Below are positions 1 through 10,823 of a stretch of 64,000 nt of DNA, one piece after another; positions within the stretch are counted from its first letter, which is position 1; each line of letters starts with the position of its first letter. Under the pieces are notes generated by a model, which made no database searches, was not told the DNA's origin, and saw only the letters and a list, made by a program, of their open reading frames with translations. Both the position numbers and the translations under genes were made by a program. Origin of the DNA: Ryuthela nishihirai (lineage: Eukaryota > Arthropoda > Arachnida > Araneae > Heptathelidae); NCBI GenBank assembly GCA_038380435.1, contig JAWZYU010000020.1:40642307-40706306 (forward strand), read 5' to 3'.

Positions 1-698
1 GACCGACAAGTGTGTCCGAGTGTTGGTTCTCGTGTGTCTGACACTATCTGCCATCGTCTGTCATTTCTGTGGAGTAAAAACCTCAATTCGTTGGAGAAGG
101 CAATCTTTTTCACTCTCCCACTGCCCAATGACGGTAGTCTCGTGCGAACTGCAGACGTCATTGCCGATGGACCTTGGTTAACATGGGCACCTTTATGCAG
201 CATCAACTCCGGAGACCCATCCATAACAGGGTTCGCTCTACTGTTATTGGGGACATGTACCTGGGTTCCTCAGCATTCATATGAGTGGTCAATTGCTACA
301 CTGTTGCGCGTCGATTGCCCATTACCAGTCGACGGAGGCAATGTTCTCTGGGGTCGATGGCCTTTGGGGATCCACAGTTAATGATGTCTGGAGGTACTCG
401 GTGTGCCAGCGGTCCATTCTTGGTACACCCTTACTATAGCACCTCGCTAACAATCCAAAAAGTCTGCGGTTTCCAAGATGCTTCCACCCTTGGTGCGGTA
501 GCCGATGATCATTCGTTTTTGAACCTCCGTCAAATCAATACCTCTGCCCATTGTACTCACGTTACGCACTATGGTTCATCTGTCCTGGCCGGCTGCTTAT
601 ATCTCCGTGTGGTTGACCTTGTCATGTGCACTTTGTGACGCGCCTGGGCGGGTACACTGTGATTCCGTGGGTGGTCATATTATTCTGATACGACTGTG
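1..698 (-). pseudogene. Tc1-like transposase relic, cut by the left window edge
   Basis: On the minus strand a start codon at 551 opens a protein beginning MGRGIDLTEVQKRMIIGY, which is typical of the N-terminal helix-turn-helix of Tc1-family DNA transposases. A stop follows after about 34 codons. Reading resumes after frame changes with further family-like blocks, including a region around 60-120 resembling the first catalytic Asp block. The rest of the DDE domain lies outside the window. Tc1 transposases bind terminal inverted repeats and move the element by cut and paste into TA. The right end (minus-strand CAGTCGTATCAGAATAA, ending about 698) is followed by TA at 699-700. This copy cannot encode an active enzyme. 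Confidence 0.75.
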
Positions 699-700
699 TA

Positions 701-1278
701 TATTATTCATATCAGGCATATAGCCAGCGGGTAGTCCTCGGCCTCCTACACAGAAATTGCAAGTCGATATAAAATTTTTAAAATTATATTTAAGAAAGAA
801 TTCTTATGCTAAGTAGAATGTATAATTTTTATGTATATGTTTTAATAATTTTTATTGCATTATATATAATTTAATACTTTACTGATAGTAAAAAAAAACA
901 CGTGTAATGTTTTTCCTTGCATTACCACTTTTTACCCCGCCCCGAAATTTTGTATATCCCCACTCCCTGAAAATATTTTTTTCTGGTTACGTGCCTGACT
1001 TATACGTTTTCTGTATCATTCTGTCGCACACAGCTCATGCTAATATAGTGATGTATCATATCTGCTGACAGCTTGAGAAGCAGTTAACACGTTAAATTTT
1101 TGTACAACGTTTTATCACTGAATGCATCATTGACTAAATTTGATATTACTTTATGTGATTTTTGTTTGTAATCCACATAGTGAAAAAATGACTCATAGTT
1201 TTATTTGCGAAAAAATATCGAAACAAACCTTTTTTTATATATGTATTATACGAGGCATTCAGGGCTAATAATAAGAAT
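701..1278. other. AT-rich spacer, nothing recognised
   Basis: Poly-A and poly-T tracts with frequent stops on both strands. No protein, RNA or repeat match is apparent. Confidence 0.5.
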
Positions 1279-1633
1279 GGAGCCTTCTGCGACAGGAAGG
1301 CTCGCAATCTGCAATCCCCATGTTCGAGTCCTACCTGTGCCAGTGTTGAGATTTATCTCTGCTAAACTCGCACTCTGCCCTAGGTCATAAAGGGGACACC
1401 GATGAGATGGGAAAGGCCGCCGTTCGTCGGATGTAATGCTAAGCCGTTGCCTGTGTACAGGAAAGCCATACCCTATACATAGTAAAGAACACGCTGGGCA
1501 TAGTAAAGAACACGCAGAGGCTTCCATCTCTCTGCTAACAGCTGTCCAATGGGTCCCCCTTCTCTGATCCCTCGGGCCCTTGTGGCCTGCGCATTGTGTG
1601 CAAAATAGTGCTTCTCAGAGGTAAAACCCAACT
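1279..1633 (+). repeat. SINE-A copy, old and diverged
   Basis: The tRNA-like head is degraded, but the B-box-like TGTTCGAGTCC is visible near 1321. It is followed by the SINE-A landmarks in order: TTGAGATTTATCTC, GGGGACACCGATG, AAAGAACACGC, and a tail with CAGAGGTAAAACCCAA. The core is duplicated: CATAGTAAAGAACACGC occurs at 1478-1494 and again at 1499-1515, a 21-bp tandem duplication. SINEs are non-autonomous and rely on LINE reverse transcriptase. Confidence 0.8.
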
Positions 1634-2355
1634 GAAACTAAGTACATGTGTTGAGAAATCACTGAAACAGCCTTTTTTTATGCACATACGGATATTCATT
1701 AGTATGTATACAATATTTATTTTTATTATGATTATTCTATTTATTAATTTCGGTATCGTCTTGCAAATTGCTTTGTAATCTTCATTTGTAATTTTGGCAA
1801 CTTAGTTTAGTATTTAATAATAACTGTGGTGAGAACGACAGAGATAATGATTTTGTTACCTCATCAGTCACTATCGTTTTTGATGTCGGGTTCTCGTCAT
1901 TCAACAATGTAAAAAAAAGCTCTTTCTCCCAACGATACTGAGATTGTCCAACAGGTTGCTGTCTGCAGCAGCAGGTTATTGAAATTATCACAGATGATCA
2001 GAGATGGAAGGACTGTTTCTCATAGAAACAGAATTTTAGTACCATATAAAATGTTGAAACTGGGCGTAATCAGTATTTGCTTTCGACAGTTTGTTTTAAA
2101 TCAATATACTGTATGCTGAGCAAGAGAAATTCGACAACCGTTATGATTTGAGGCAGGCCGGACTTTGACCTTCTGAGGAGCTAAGCTATAATGAGTTTAT
2201 GACCCCCAAAATTTCGAAAGTCGAACTAAGTTATAAATTTATTATTCTGATTGAAAGGAACATTAAAAAATAAATGTAAAATTGATGTAGTGAAACATTA
2301 TACTAGCATTGGTATACAATAATGACTGTATATGAGCTCGTCCTGACCCATCCTC
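1634..2355. other. AT-rich spacer, nothing recognised
   Basis: Only short open frames of up to about 70 codons with no recognisable motif. Part of the segment may be older repeat, but no boundaries can be drawn. Confidence 0.45.
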
Positions 2356-2358
2356 GCC

Positions 2359-2745
2359 CTCGGGTAGAGGCTCAGTCGGTAGTGCGCCAGGCTCGTAATC
2401 TGTAGTTCTCAGGTTCGAGTCCCAGCTGGGTCAGCGTTGAGATTTATCTCTGAAAAATTTCCCGCCCTACCCACGGTCAGTAGGGGACACCGATGGGCTT
2501 GGAAAGACAGCCGTCCGTCGGATGGGATGTTAAGCCGTGGCCCCGTGTGCGGGAGAGCCATACCCTGTGCACGTTAAAGAACACGCTGGAAGGCATTGAC
2601 GGGAGGCTACCATCTGTCTCCCAACAGCTATTCCAGTGGGTCCCCTCCCCCAACCTTCTCTGAGCCTTCGGGATCCTTGTGAACTGGCCATTTAGCCCAT
2701 GCTGTGCAAAAAAGTGCCGCTCAGAGGTAAAACAACCCACACAAC
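2359..2745 (+). repeat. SINE-A copy, near full length
   Basis: The tRNA-like head has an A-box-like AGGCTCAGTCGGTAGTGCG near 2368 and a B-box-like GGTTCGAGTCC at 2412-2422, the RNA polymerase III promoter layout. The core follows, with a CGTCGGATGGGATGTTAAGC block and a GTGCACGTTAAAGAACACGC block. The tail reads GCTCAGAGGTAAAACAACCC. The head most resembles a Lys/Thr-type tRNA. The core block recalls conserved SINE cores known from other invertebrates, but this is from memory and unsearched. Confidence 0.9.
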
Positions 2746-3447
2746 CCCCCAGGCAACAACAACAGTATATGCTATAATTTTGTTGTTGGTCTGATAACTT
2801 GTCTACCTTCTAATCCTGGTAACACCATCCAAAAATACAGAGCAAAACTTTGGAACTACCAAGTGTTATTTATGGATGGCTGTCGATTTATTTAGGGCTA
2901 AAATGAGAGTTGCAGAAAATGAATTGAGCCATTTTCCAACATCCGTGTTAGAAATGCAGGTACTCTATTTTGCTGAAGTATCAATTCGTGGACGATCAGT
3001 CCAAATTTATTTTCTGTTTAATTGCTGCAACTGTAACGTACATTTGAGTCATTTACTTCCGTTACATTGCTAATTCATAATTAGTAGTAAACTCATAAAT
3101 GGAGTAATGTCGATTAACGTATTAATTTAACTTATGTAATACAACTTTTTAAATTAATAACTGTTTTTATTCATAAAGCATTAGTTGTTATTTAACGTTG
3201 AAGAACGTTAAAGGAGAATTTACTAATACTCTAATTTTTTGGTATTCTGAACCGAAAAACCGTTCGATAGCTCTTCATACAATCTTCATTCAATAAATAC
3301 ACATAAGTGGATTTTTAGGATTTTGAACTAAAACATAAGCACTAAGTTCAGTAATTTCCAGTAATTTTTCAACATCCACTACATTTCTACTATCTGTAAA
3401 CTTGTCAAGAATTCGATGATATGACAGAAATGAAGGGAGAGGGTTCA
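2746..3447. other. AT-rich spacer, nothing recognised
   Basis: A 65-codon open frame at 2876-3073 has no recognisable motif and does not look coding. The remainder is AT-rich with many stops. Confidence 0.45.
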
Positions 3448-3663
3448 AAATATTTGAATCAATTTACAGAGTGGAAATTATTAGTGGATACTTAATGAGT
3501 TGAGTTCAATAATTTTTTTTGTAGATTGCATACTCTAAGACATGCATTCCATCTAAGAAAAGGCATCAAAAGCCGCTTGAGGCGGGATTGCCTGAACACT
3601 CCCTACATATTAGGAAAGTAGGTTGAGAATGTTCATAACATCAGTTACAGGAAATCTTGATCG

Positions 3664-3737
3664 CGGCCGGTAGCTCAGTGGTCCAGTGCACCTGACATGT
3701 TATCAGGAGGTCGTGGGTTCGTATCCCACCCGGCTCA
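3664..3737 (+). tRNA. tRNA-like sequence, probably a pseudogene
   Basis: It folds as a cloverleaf. The acceptor pairs at about six of seven positions, and the D arm opens with GCTCAGTGG. The anticodon stem CCTGA/TCAGG and T stem GTGGG/CCCAC are perfect, and the T loop is TTCGTAT. The seven-base anticodon loop is CATGTTA, giving TGT at 34-36 (Thr by code). Position 33 is A instead of the near-universal T, which argues against a working tRNA. A-box-like TAGCTCAGTGG and B-box-like GGTTCGTATCC are present. A T5 polymerase III terminator follows at 3744-3748. It could instead head an unnamed SINE. Confidence 0.5.
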
Positions 3738-3743
3738 AGACAA

Positions 3744-3748
3744 TTTTT
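3744..3748 (+). terminator. T5 run after the tRNA-like unit
   Basis: Five T residues lie seven bases past the tRNA-like 3' end, where polymerase III would stop. The same 3' end plus spacer plus T5 (GGCTCAAGACAATTTTT) recurs at 8654-8670 and 60071-60087. Confidence 0.45.
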
Positions 3749-3792
3749 CCTCTAAATATTTGAATCAATTTACAGAGTGGAAATTATTAGTG

Positions 3793-4133
3793 AATATAGT
3801 ATATCTGCCTAATTCATAGTGTTTCTAAATAATAACATCGAACTCAAAAAGAAAAAAGCTGACGCAATTAACTTTTGTTACAAAGCTTAGGTAAACATAT
3901 ATTTGTCTGCTCTTAGCACCACTGTGACCAGGGAATAATACCTTGGATATATTGCTGCAAGTTGATAATTGATGCAATTTTATTTAATATTTGCCTATTG
4001 TACTGAATAATAATTTTCTGAAACAAAAGATATCGTAAATGTTAGAGATACACTATTAAATTGTTAATCCCATATTCAAAGTTTGCTGCAAACTCCATCA
4101 TTTTATAATCAGGTTTATAAAACTTGAAGTAAA
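3793..4133. other. AT-rich spacer before a Tc1 element
   Basis: No coding signal or repeat match is seen. It ends at the TA target dinucleotide (4134-4135) of the next element. Confidence 0.45.
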
Positions 4134-4135
4134 TA

Positions 4136-5369
4136 CACTGACAGGCCAAAAGTCATGGGATACGTGCCTAATAACGGGTTGGTCCTCCTCGAGCCCTCAG
4201 CAGTGCAGCCATACATCGAAGCTTGGAGTCAACAAGTTGCCGGTACCGTTCTGCAGGGATGGCAGCTCACACATCCTGCAGTGTAGACCATAATTGTGTT
4301 GCATTGGATGGTGCTAGATTCATGTATCGTAAGCTTGTTTCCATTGTGTCCCACAGATGCTCCAAGGGATTCATATCAGGGGACTGTGGGGACAAATTCA
4401 TGGTGGTATGTGGATACCACCATGAATGTGTGTTCCTCGATCATGGAGTGTTCCTCGATCCACCTCCTAGCAACCAAAGACTGGTGACATATTGCATTAT
4501 CTTATTAGAATACCCCTTCACCATCAGGGTGCTCGAGAGTCATGAAGGGGTGCAGGTGATCTGCGAGAATGTCCATATCTCATATCTCTCAGCAATTGCT
4601 CCAAATCCCAATGTAGACCATGTGAACACGCCCCACAACATCACAGAGCCACCTCCAGCCTGAGCAACACCTTGAATACAGGAAGGGTCCATGGCTTCAT
4701 GGGCCTATGCCACACTCTAATGTGCCCATCAGCACGAAACAACTGGAACATTGATTCATCAGACCATGCTAGCCAATGCCACTGTTCTACTGTCCAATTT
4801 CGATGTCTTCGGGCCCATTCCAGTCATTGAGCTCTGTGACGACATATAAGCAATGTGACACAAGTGGATCTTCGGCTACCAAATCTGATGGAGTGCATGT
4901 GGTGACAGACAGTCCTTTCAGAAACGTTTTGTGTTTGGCCTGAATTCAAATTGGCACTGATTTCATGAACTGTAGCCCGTCTGCTGGTCGTTACCATTTG
5001 TGACAGCCAACTTGAGTTCTGTTGGTCAATTGTGCATGGCCATCCTGTTTGCTGGTTTACGTGCGTGGAAATGCCACCAATAGAATACTGACGATAAACT
5101 CTTGACACTGTAGACCTGGGAAAACCGAATTCCTGCATGATCTCCGATATTGCATAACCCATCCTTCTGGCACCGACGATCATGCCACGTTCAAAGTCAG
5201 ACAACTCGCAATGTGCAGCCATGCTGAATTAACTACTACTCCGAAATGAATGTTGGGTTTGTAGGCTGCTGCAGTGCCATTCTGCGGTTGACGTCCAATG
5301 CATCGGTTACGAGTACAGCGCCCTAGTTCTACTTTAACTGCTATTCCCATGACTTTTGGCCTCTCAGTG
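4136..5369 (-). mobile_element. Tc1-like DNA transposon, both ends present, defective
   Basis: The left end CACTGACAGGCCAAAAGTC (from 4136) and the reverse complement of the right end, CACTGAGAGGCCAAAAGTC, form terminal inverted repeats. TA lies on both flanks (4134-4135 and 5370-5371), as expected for Tc1/mariner insertion. The length of 1,234 bp is slightly below the usual 1.3-1.7 kb for autonomous Tc1 elements. The transposase inside is broken, so this copy could move only if supplied with enzyme from elsewhere. Confidence 0.9.
4223..5222 (-). pseudogene. Tc1-like transposase, N-terminal half open, C-terminal half frameshifted
   Basis: The minus-strand frame from 5222 to 4824 encodes 132 residues. 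It opens with MAAHCELSDFERGMIVGARR and continues into a helix-turn-helix region with a PRSTVSRVYRQY recognition helix, which binds transposon ends in this family. Below 4824 the frame shifts. The catalytic domain then appears in another frame, with a W(S)DES-like first-Asp block near 4765 and a VWHRP block further on. A stop near 4675 breaks it again. A complete DDE triad is not readable. Confidence 0.8.
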
Positions 5370-5371
5370 TA

Positions 5372-7408
5372 TTAAATGGCTGTTGTAGCGATGCTACTGG
5401 ATAACAGTGGGGCTGAATTACGGACTAGTGAGCCTGGTTCCATCTGTCTCTTAGCAGCAGTTTTTCAGTATAAGGAATTTTCATATTAATGCAAAATATC
5501 TGCTGCTAGGAATATGTTCATAGTTTTACTGTGTTTGCCGCATCGGTATCTTCATTGTTGACTTCGTAACTTCTTCCTGTACATAGGCAAGTAGTCTTAT
5601 GCTACAAAGATAGACAACAAAAAAGAGCATGTCAATTATGCTAACGTGAACGAAAAGGGGAAACAAATGCTGATACATATAAAATTTCATTAAAACAGCA
5701 AAATGCAATTCATCAAATAAGCCTGAGAAAAGTTATTTTCAGATGATCTGCAAAAATGAGGAAAGTATTCCTTTAAAAAAATTTTTTTTTCTTATGTTTC
5801 AAGTTTGTAAAGACTTTCAGAAAGGTTTCTTACGAATACTTATTCTTTGTTTCTTAGTATGGATAAAATTAGTGTTCATTGTTGCATATCCTCACGACCA
5901 TTGTGTTTGAAAATTGTAAGAGCTTCTTAGTGAGTTGTAAGGTTGAAAATCAGCTAGGTTATACAATACACCTATTGATTAAAAACATTTCCAGTGAAGA
6001 TTAACATCAGAATGTCAAATGCTGCAGTTTTTACGTTCGAAGAATTCTGCTACAAGCAAATAATGCAAAACCGTTTTATTCCGCTTCCTGTGTTTTAGGA
6101 AAAGTCAAAGCGTATTTTTATAGCTTTAATGAAGGGTGTTATAATCATTTTGCCTAGAGAAAAAACGGCAATTTTTTTTTTTCAAAAGGAAAAATTTATT
6201 TTCTTAGATTTTAAAAATGTATTTTTAAAATTTATTTTTTGAAACATCCACTACATTTTCACAATCTTTTTATTTTTAATTCAAGATGGGGGGAGGGGGG
6301 AGAATGGAGAAGAGAGAGAAAAGTAACGACCATTAATTAATTCTTTGCCATTATAAGGAAATCGAATGATTTTCAGACTTGCGTACTTATTTTATTCATG
6401 CAGAAACCTATAGGTTACTTTGGATACAAGCACTGGTTAGTTTTTGTTTGTTTAGGGTAGACTACAATGAATACAAAGATATTTACCACCTTCACACCAA
6501 TTATCAGTTTACCTACACTGTAGCAAATTGTTTCGAAAATTTCATTCCAAATCCAGGGCCACCATTATATTTTATTGAGATCCTAATTCTTGCATCATTT
6601 TAAAAAATCTCAGGTAATTTGTGGGAATCAGACTTGGACGTCACAACTTGGAAAAAACTATTTCTATTAGCTATTTAAACGACAAAAAAACTTTTCTGTC
6701 AGACAAAAAACTTTTCTTTCAGAAACTTTTCTTTTTCTGTCTTTGTTTATAATATGCCTAAAAACAAGCTTCCATTTCAGCTGTACTTAATATTTTCATG
6801 TTTTCCATAGATTCAACTGTAGCTAAGAATTTTTTTCAGCAGTGTACCTGCTTGTTCACGATATAAGACTATATCTTAGAAAAGAATCATAATATCAGTT
6901 ATGGCATAAACTCATGGAACTACACAAAGGCAAAGTTCTAGTATAAATATATACCAACAATGATCTGAAATTGTTGTGAGCAAACTCTGACTCATTTAAC
7001 ATTTTGTTCGCCCGTATGAAAATTGGATAATAGAAAATTATTTCTTTAAATCTGTCTTGTCAGTGAATGGTGTTTAATACGATAAAATTTTGAATATAAC
7101 TAGCTACAACATCATTGAAGCCGAATGTTCAGGAGTTTATTTCTGTGGGATTCAGTACAATATCTGTTACACACTGCTTCGACAAGCTAACTTCAGTTTT
7201 GACTTTAAAATAAGATATATATTAATATTTAACATATATATATAATAAACAAAGTTAGCTTTATTTGTTCCTTTTATTGCTCTCCCAACTATTGGCTCAC
7301 AGGAAACGTAATATTTTTCTATTTTGCCCGATGTCAAAAAAAGTTTGTGCACCACTGATCTAAAAGAACTTTGCCGGAATTAACAATGTCGAACTTGTAT
7401 TAGAGTTT
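5372..7408. other. Long AT-rich spacer
   Basis: No gene is recognised. Visible items are a purine-rich patch near 6283-6325 with runs of G, and short tandem units of about 20 bp (ACAAAAAACTTTTCTTTCAG type) at about 6684-6740. Open frames at 5526-5708, 6379-6603 and 7167-7355 are short, low in complexity and carry no motif. Confidence 0.5.
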
Positions 7409-7416
7409 GCCTAAAG

Positions 7417-7562
7417 CAGGGATGCTCAAACCGTAGCCCGTGGGACCCTTAATTGAGGCCCGCGAACATGATGAAACTTTCAAAAAATATTAAAAAATAT
7501 ATATATAATAACGCGACATGCACCAAATTGGCCTGCGACTTCCAAAAGATTGAGCTCCCCTG
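7417..7562. mobile_element. hAT-type miniature element, 146 bp
   Basis: The left end CAGGGATGCTCAAAC pairs with the right end GATTGAGCTCCCCTG as imperfect terminal inverted repeats. The flanking octamers GCCTAAAG (7409-7416) and GCTTAAAG (7563-7570) differ at one base, matching the 8-bp target duplication of hAT transposons. The GCCCGTGGG block is typical of short hAT-derived repeats. It has no coding capacity. Confidence 0.75.
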
Positions 7563-7828
7563 GCTTAAAGAGTTACTATTAATATAAAATTGCGAAAAAT
7601 AAAATAGAGAAGGAAAAACTACAACACAATCAAGAAACATCGAATATTTCTTTGCAAAATGAGAGTGCAAATGGTATAGTCAGTAGAGTACCATAATTAT
7701 AATCTTGATCCCTTATTATTGACCACGTTGTACAGGAGATTTGACAGTGCTCTCCCTACGATGAGAAAGGAGACTTATTGTACTGCAAAAAACGCCCGCA
7801 AAGCCACCCATTTAAGCTATATTTCCCT

Positions 7829-7900
7829 GTGTGGGAATATCTTATACCCTGTGCACGTTTAAGAACGTGTTGGATGGCTTTGATGATAAATTTCCATTTG
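7829..7900 (+). repeat. Fragment of an old SINE related to SINE-A core
   Basis: TATACCCTGTGCACGTTTAAG, then a GTTGGATGGCTTTGATG block, matches the SINE-A core (ACCCTGTGCACGTTAAAGAACACGCTGGATGGCCTTGACG type). The head and tail are not recognisable. It is closer to the old copy at 55440-55815 than to young SINE-A. Confidence 0.55.
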
Positions 7901-8617
7901 CTTTAATATCTCTCTTCGATACGTTTTCGTTCCCTGAACTCATAGTTCAGCATATCGTTTCCCAAAGTGTGATCCGCGGCTCTGCACCGGTGACTGGAAA
8001 AAAAGACAGTCCTTAGAAAATAAACAACTAATCGCATGATCCTATTACGGTATTGTCGCACAATATTCTTGAATGCGTTGATATACGATTGGTTCCCACA
8101 GGAATATTTTGCAATTTCTTCTTAGTTTCCTTAGTTATTTAAAAGCTATAAAGTGCACAAATGGCGTATTGTTATAAGACTGAATAATGAGTGAAAATTT
8201 ATTTTTTTTAATTATTTTTATATACGTTTATTATTTTGGGCCACAAAAAGAAGGTACTTCATATTTTTTCAAATTACTCAACCGACGAAAATGTCATTTA
8301 GTTACTTTCAAGAATAGAGTAATTCCTTGCTAATTGCGGGGATTATAATTTCAGATTGACAACGTCCAGGGCTTATGTCAAATCTGGGCTTAGAGAATGT
8401 GATCCATAAGAGAAATTCCTACAGTCCTGTAATAAACTTGAAGGATAAAAATATAACTATGGGATACTTAAAAGTTTTATTAGTAAGTTGTAATATATAA
8501 TTTTTTAATTTTTTTGGGAAAAACGGGAATAGAAAACAAAATATTAGAATAAAAACAAAATATATATAGAACAAAATAATATTCTCGATGTTTCTCAGTT
8601 GAAAGATATGAAGTCTC
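7901..8617. other. AT-rich spacer, nothing recognised
   Basis: Low-complexity A/T runs predominate. The minus-strand open frame at 8419-8649 is rich in Phe/Ile/Leu because of base composition and is not a credible gene. Confidence 0.45.
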
Positions 8618-8693
8618 AACATCGATATCAAATTTAGAGGAAAAATCATATCCGGCTCAAGACAATTTTTGCTCTAAATATGATATCGATGTT
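8618..8693. repeat. Fold-back element with a tRNA 3' end in its loop
   Basis: The arms 8618-8639 and 8672-8693 are inverted copies, 21 of 22 bases pairing. The loop holds CCGGCTCAAGACAATTTTT (8652-8670), the same 3' acceptor, spacer and T5 terminator that follow the tRNA-like unit at 3664. A GAAAAAT block sits opposite the ATTTTT, so pairing continues into the loop. The arm sequence is local and not shared with the other loci. Confidence 0.7.
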
Positions 8694-8992
8694 AAGAGTG
8701 ATTTCATAGCTTTCAGCGGAACAAATATTTTTTTTCTTCACATTTTTCTAATGAGGGTGGCGACTGAGACATTTGTGTTCGAACTCAGTGATCACTGTTG
8801 GGTGTGAGCCTCCATAGGTTTTGTCTTTATCCCATGTACTTAACCAAGGGCATTTTCCTTAAATCCACCGATGTTTATTCTTAACAAAATAGGTATAAAG
8901 CTCATTGAAATTCCAAGCTAGGAAAAATATCAGAAATGAGTTACAACCTCATTTAAATATTGGGGAAGTGGGTCATTTTAAAGTTTCAACAG

Positions 8993-9240
8993 TCCCTACG
9001 TTGAGATTTTCCTCTGCTAACTCCTACTCTGCCCTCGGGAGAAATAGAACACTGATAACTTTTAAAGGCCGTTGTCTATCATCAGTTAGGACCTTAAGTC
9101 ATGCGTCAGCACGTTAAAGAACACTTTGGATGGCTTTGACGGGAGACTCCTAACAGCTCCCCTGCCCCATGCTTCTCTGAGCCCTTGGCGACTTTGTGAT
9201 CTAACCCACTGTGTGCAAAAAAAGTTAAAAAACCCAACAC
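8993..9240 (+). repeat. SINE-A copy, 5' truncated and diverged
   Basis: It begins just before TTGAGATTTTCCTC and lacks the tRNA head. The core (CACGTTAAAGAACAC near 9111) and the tail (CTGTGTGCAAAAAAAG, then AACCCAACAC) are clear. Confidence 0.75.
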
Positions 9241-10620
9241 TTTTAAAATTGTGAATTTAATCTGGTTTTTTTTTTATCGATCTAATCTGAATTAAAGTGA
9301 TTCGTATGAACGGGGTTCTATTATACATACTATAGAAGCCCTTTCGCTTTCTGGTAACGTAAGTACTCGTCCGCTTATTGCTATGCGCGTCATTTGCAGT
9401 TTGCTAAATTTAGCCATGGTTTCGCGAATAACTATGAATACTTGAAGCTGGATACTACTATTGATGTAATTGCGTACATTTTTTTTTAATCACTGTAATA
9501 TTACTACTTTATCTAAAAACAACAGGTCAATAAATAGCACTATGCCTGACAGCCGCACATTTACACAGAGTCGAGTAACAAAGTACGGGGACCTCAATGT
9601 TCCCAAATTTCGATATTGCACTATAAATGTTTCTGTACATGCCATTTTCTAAAAGCACATCAGAGTAAACTTGTCTGCATTGTCGAGAGTGAGAAAACGT
9701 TATTCTCGACATAATCTGTGTTCCTCCACTTAACCTAGGTAAGAAGATCTGCCATCAATACATCGAAATATAAAGTAACAAGTTTGGCTAATCAGGCACA
9801 CTCATCAGAGCAATATATATACATACATATATTGCAATAAATGTTTAAAAAATTGTAACCTTGTAGCTTATACATTATGTTCCTTAAATTGAACTAATTA
9901 TCTTTTTTTTTTTGATAAAATAATAAGACTAGTCTGACTTTCTTAATGGTTAAATTAACTCTTATTATAAAGGCCATGAAGACGGCAAGAAAAAACTTTA
10001 GTCCTCAATTTTAAATTGTGGACCCCTATGGGCCCTAAAGTTTGAGGCCGCTGCATAATGATCGTTTTGCACCAGTAGCAGGCATATCATTTAGCTGGCA
10101 TCTAGCAAATATAGGTATGTAAGCAGGAGTAAGACTGAATAATTGGAATAGGAATAATTTTAAGAATTGAAGGAACTTTTAACTACAGAAATACGCATAT
10201 GAATTTCAACTTAAACAGTTATAGAAAATGCAGAAATTAAAAATCTTAAAAATATTTTTGTGTAAAAAAAAAATTCAGCAGCCTATAATATCTAATTTAT
10301 TTTTAACTAGCACTTCAGAATATTCCGCAAAGCTTATGACCTCTGCTCTAATCGTCCACATATTCAGAATAAAAGTATTATTTTTCAAGACTCCTGTTCG
10401 TATTTGGACATCAAGAGGCTATTCATTTAAAATTTATTTCATTAGCACACCACAGCAAGTATTCTATTTGAGAGTTTTTAACTCTAGTAGTTGCCCTTAT
10501 CACTAGATTGCTTGACTACTTTGCTTACTACCAAGACTACTTTGCAGTAAGAGAGAAATGGAAAGTAACTGAATCCAAAGTAAATACACAGATTAGCTAG
10601 CTAGAAAAAAGATATAGAAT
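9241..10620. other. AT-rich spacer, nothing recognised
   Basis: The open frame at 10228-10506 (92 codons) is composition-driven. A slightly GC-richer patch at 9540-9720 has short open frames on both strands without motifs. Confidence 0.45.
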
Positions 10621-10621
10621 T

Positions 10622-10690
10622 CCATTAATACTTATGTAGAAAAAAATATCCCGTACCGTCGGCAATAATTTTTCCACATAAGTATTAAGG
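10622..10690. repeat. Fold-back element resembling those at 8618 and 60035
   Basis: The arms are about CCATTAATACTTATGTAG (10622 onward) and the matching inverse ending about 10690. The loop runs from GAAAAAA through ATCCCGTACCGTCGGCAATA to ATTTTTC. This is the same outer-arm plus GAAAAA...TTTTTC layout as the two tRNA-end hairpins, although the inner sequence is only loosely similar. Confidence 0.5.
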
Positions 10691-10823
10691 AAAATAACTT
10701 ATTCTTATTTTTTGTAATCATATTCATCCGATTGTAATTACGCACGCTGAAAATTATTTAAAGAAATATTTATTGTTAGCTTTTGTACTAACATAAAATG
10801 AGTAAGTTAGAAATCAAGGAAAA

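Larger units (their letters stand above)
3448..3792. repeat. 39-bp direct repeats bracketing a tRNA-like insert
   Basis: The segment at 3448-3486 (AAATATTTGAATCAATTTAC and onward) recurs at 3754-3792 essentially without change. The 267 bp between them include the tRNA-like unit at 3664-3737. Thirty-nine bases is longer than a usual target-site duplication, so a local tandem duplication or recombination-type event is as likely as a retroposition footprint. Confidence 0.8.

Noticed and set aside
2412..2422. tRNA B boxes at many sites as real tRNA genes
   Set aside because: They are followed by shared SINE cores and tails and flanked by target duplications, so they are SINE heads and not tRNA genes.
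3664..3737. Functional tRNA-Thr(TGT)
   Set aside because: The anticodon loop lacks T33 and the acceptor has a mismatch. The unit lies in a duplicated insert whose 3' end recurs in hairpins.
8419..8649. Membrane protein from a Phe/Ile/Leu-rich frame
   Set aside because: The hydrophobicity follows from T-rich sequence. Similar frames appear throughout the AT-rich spacers.
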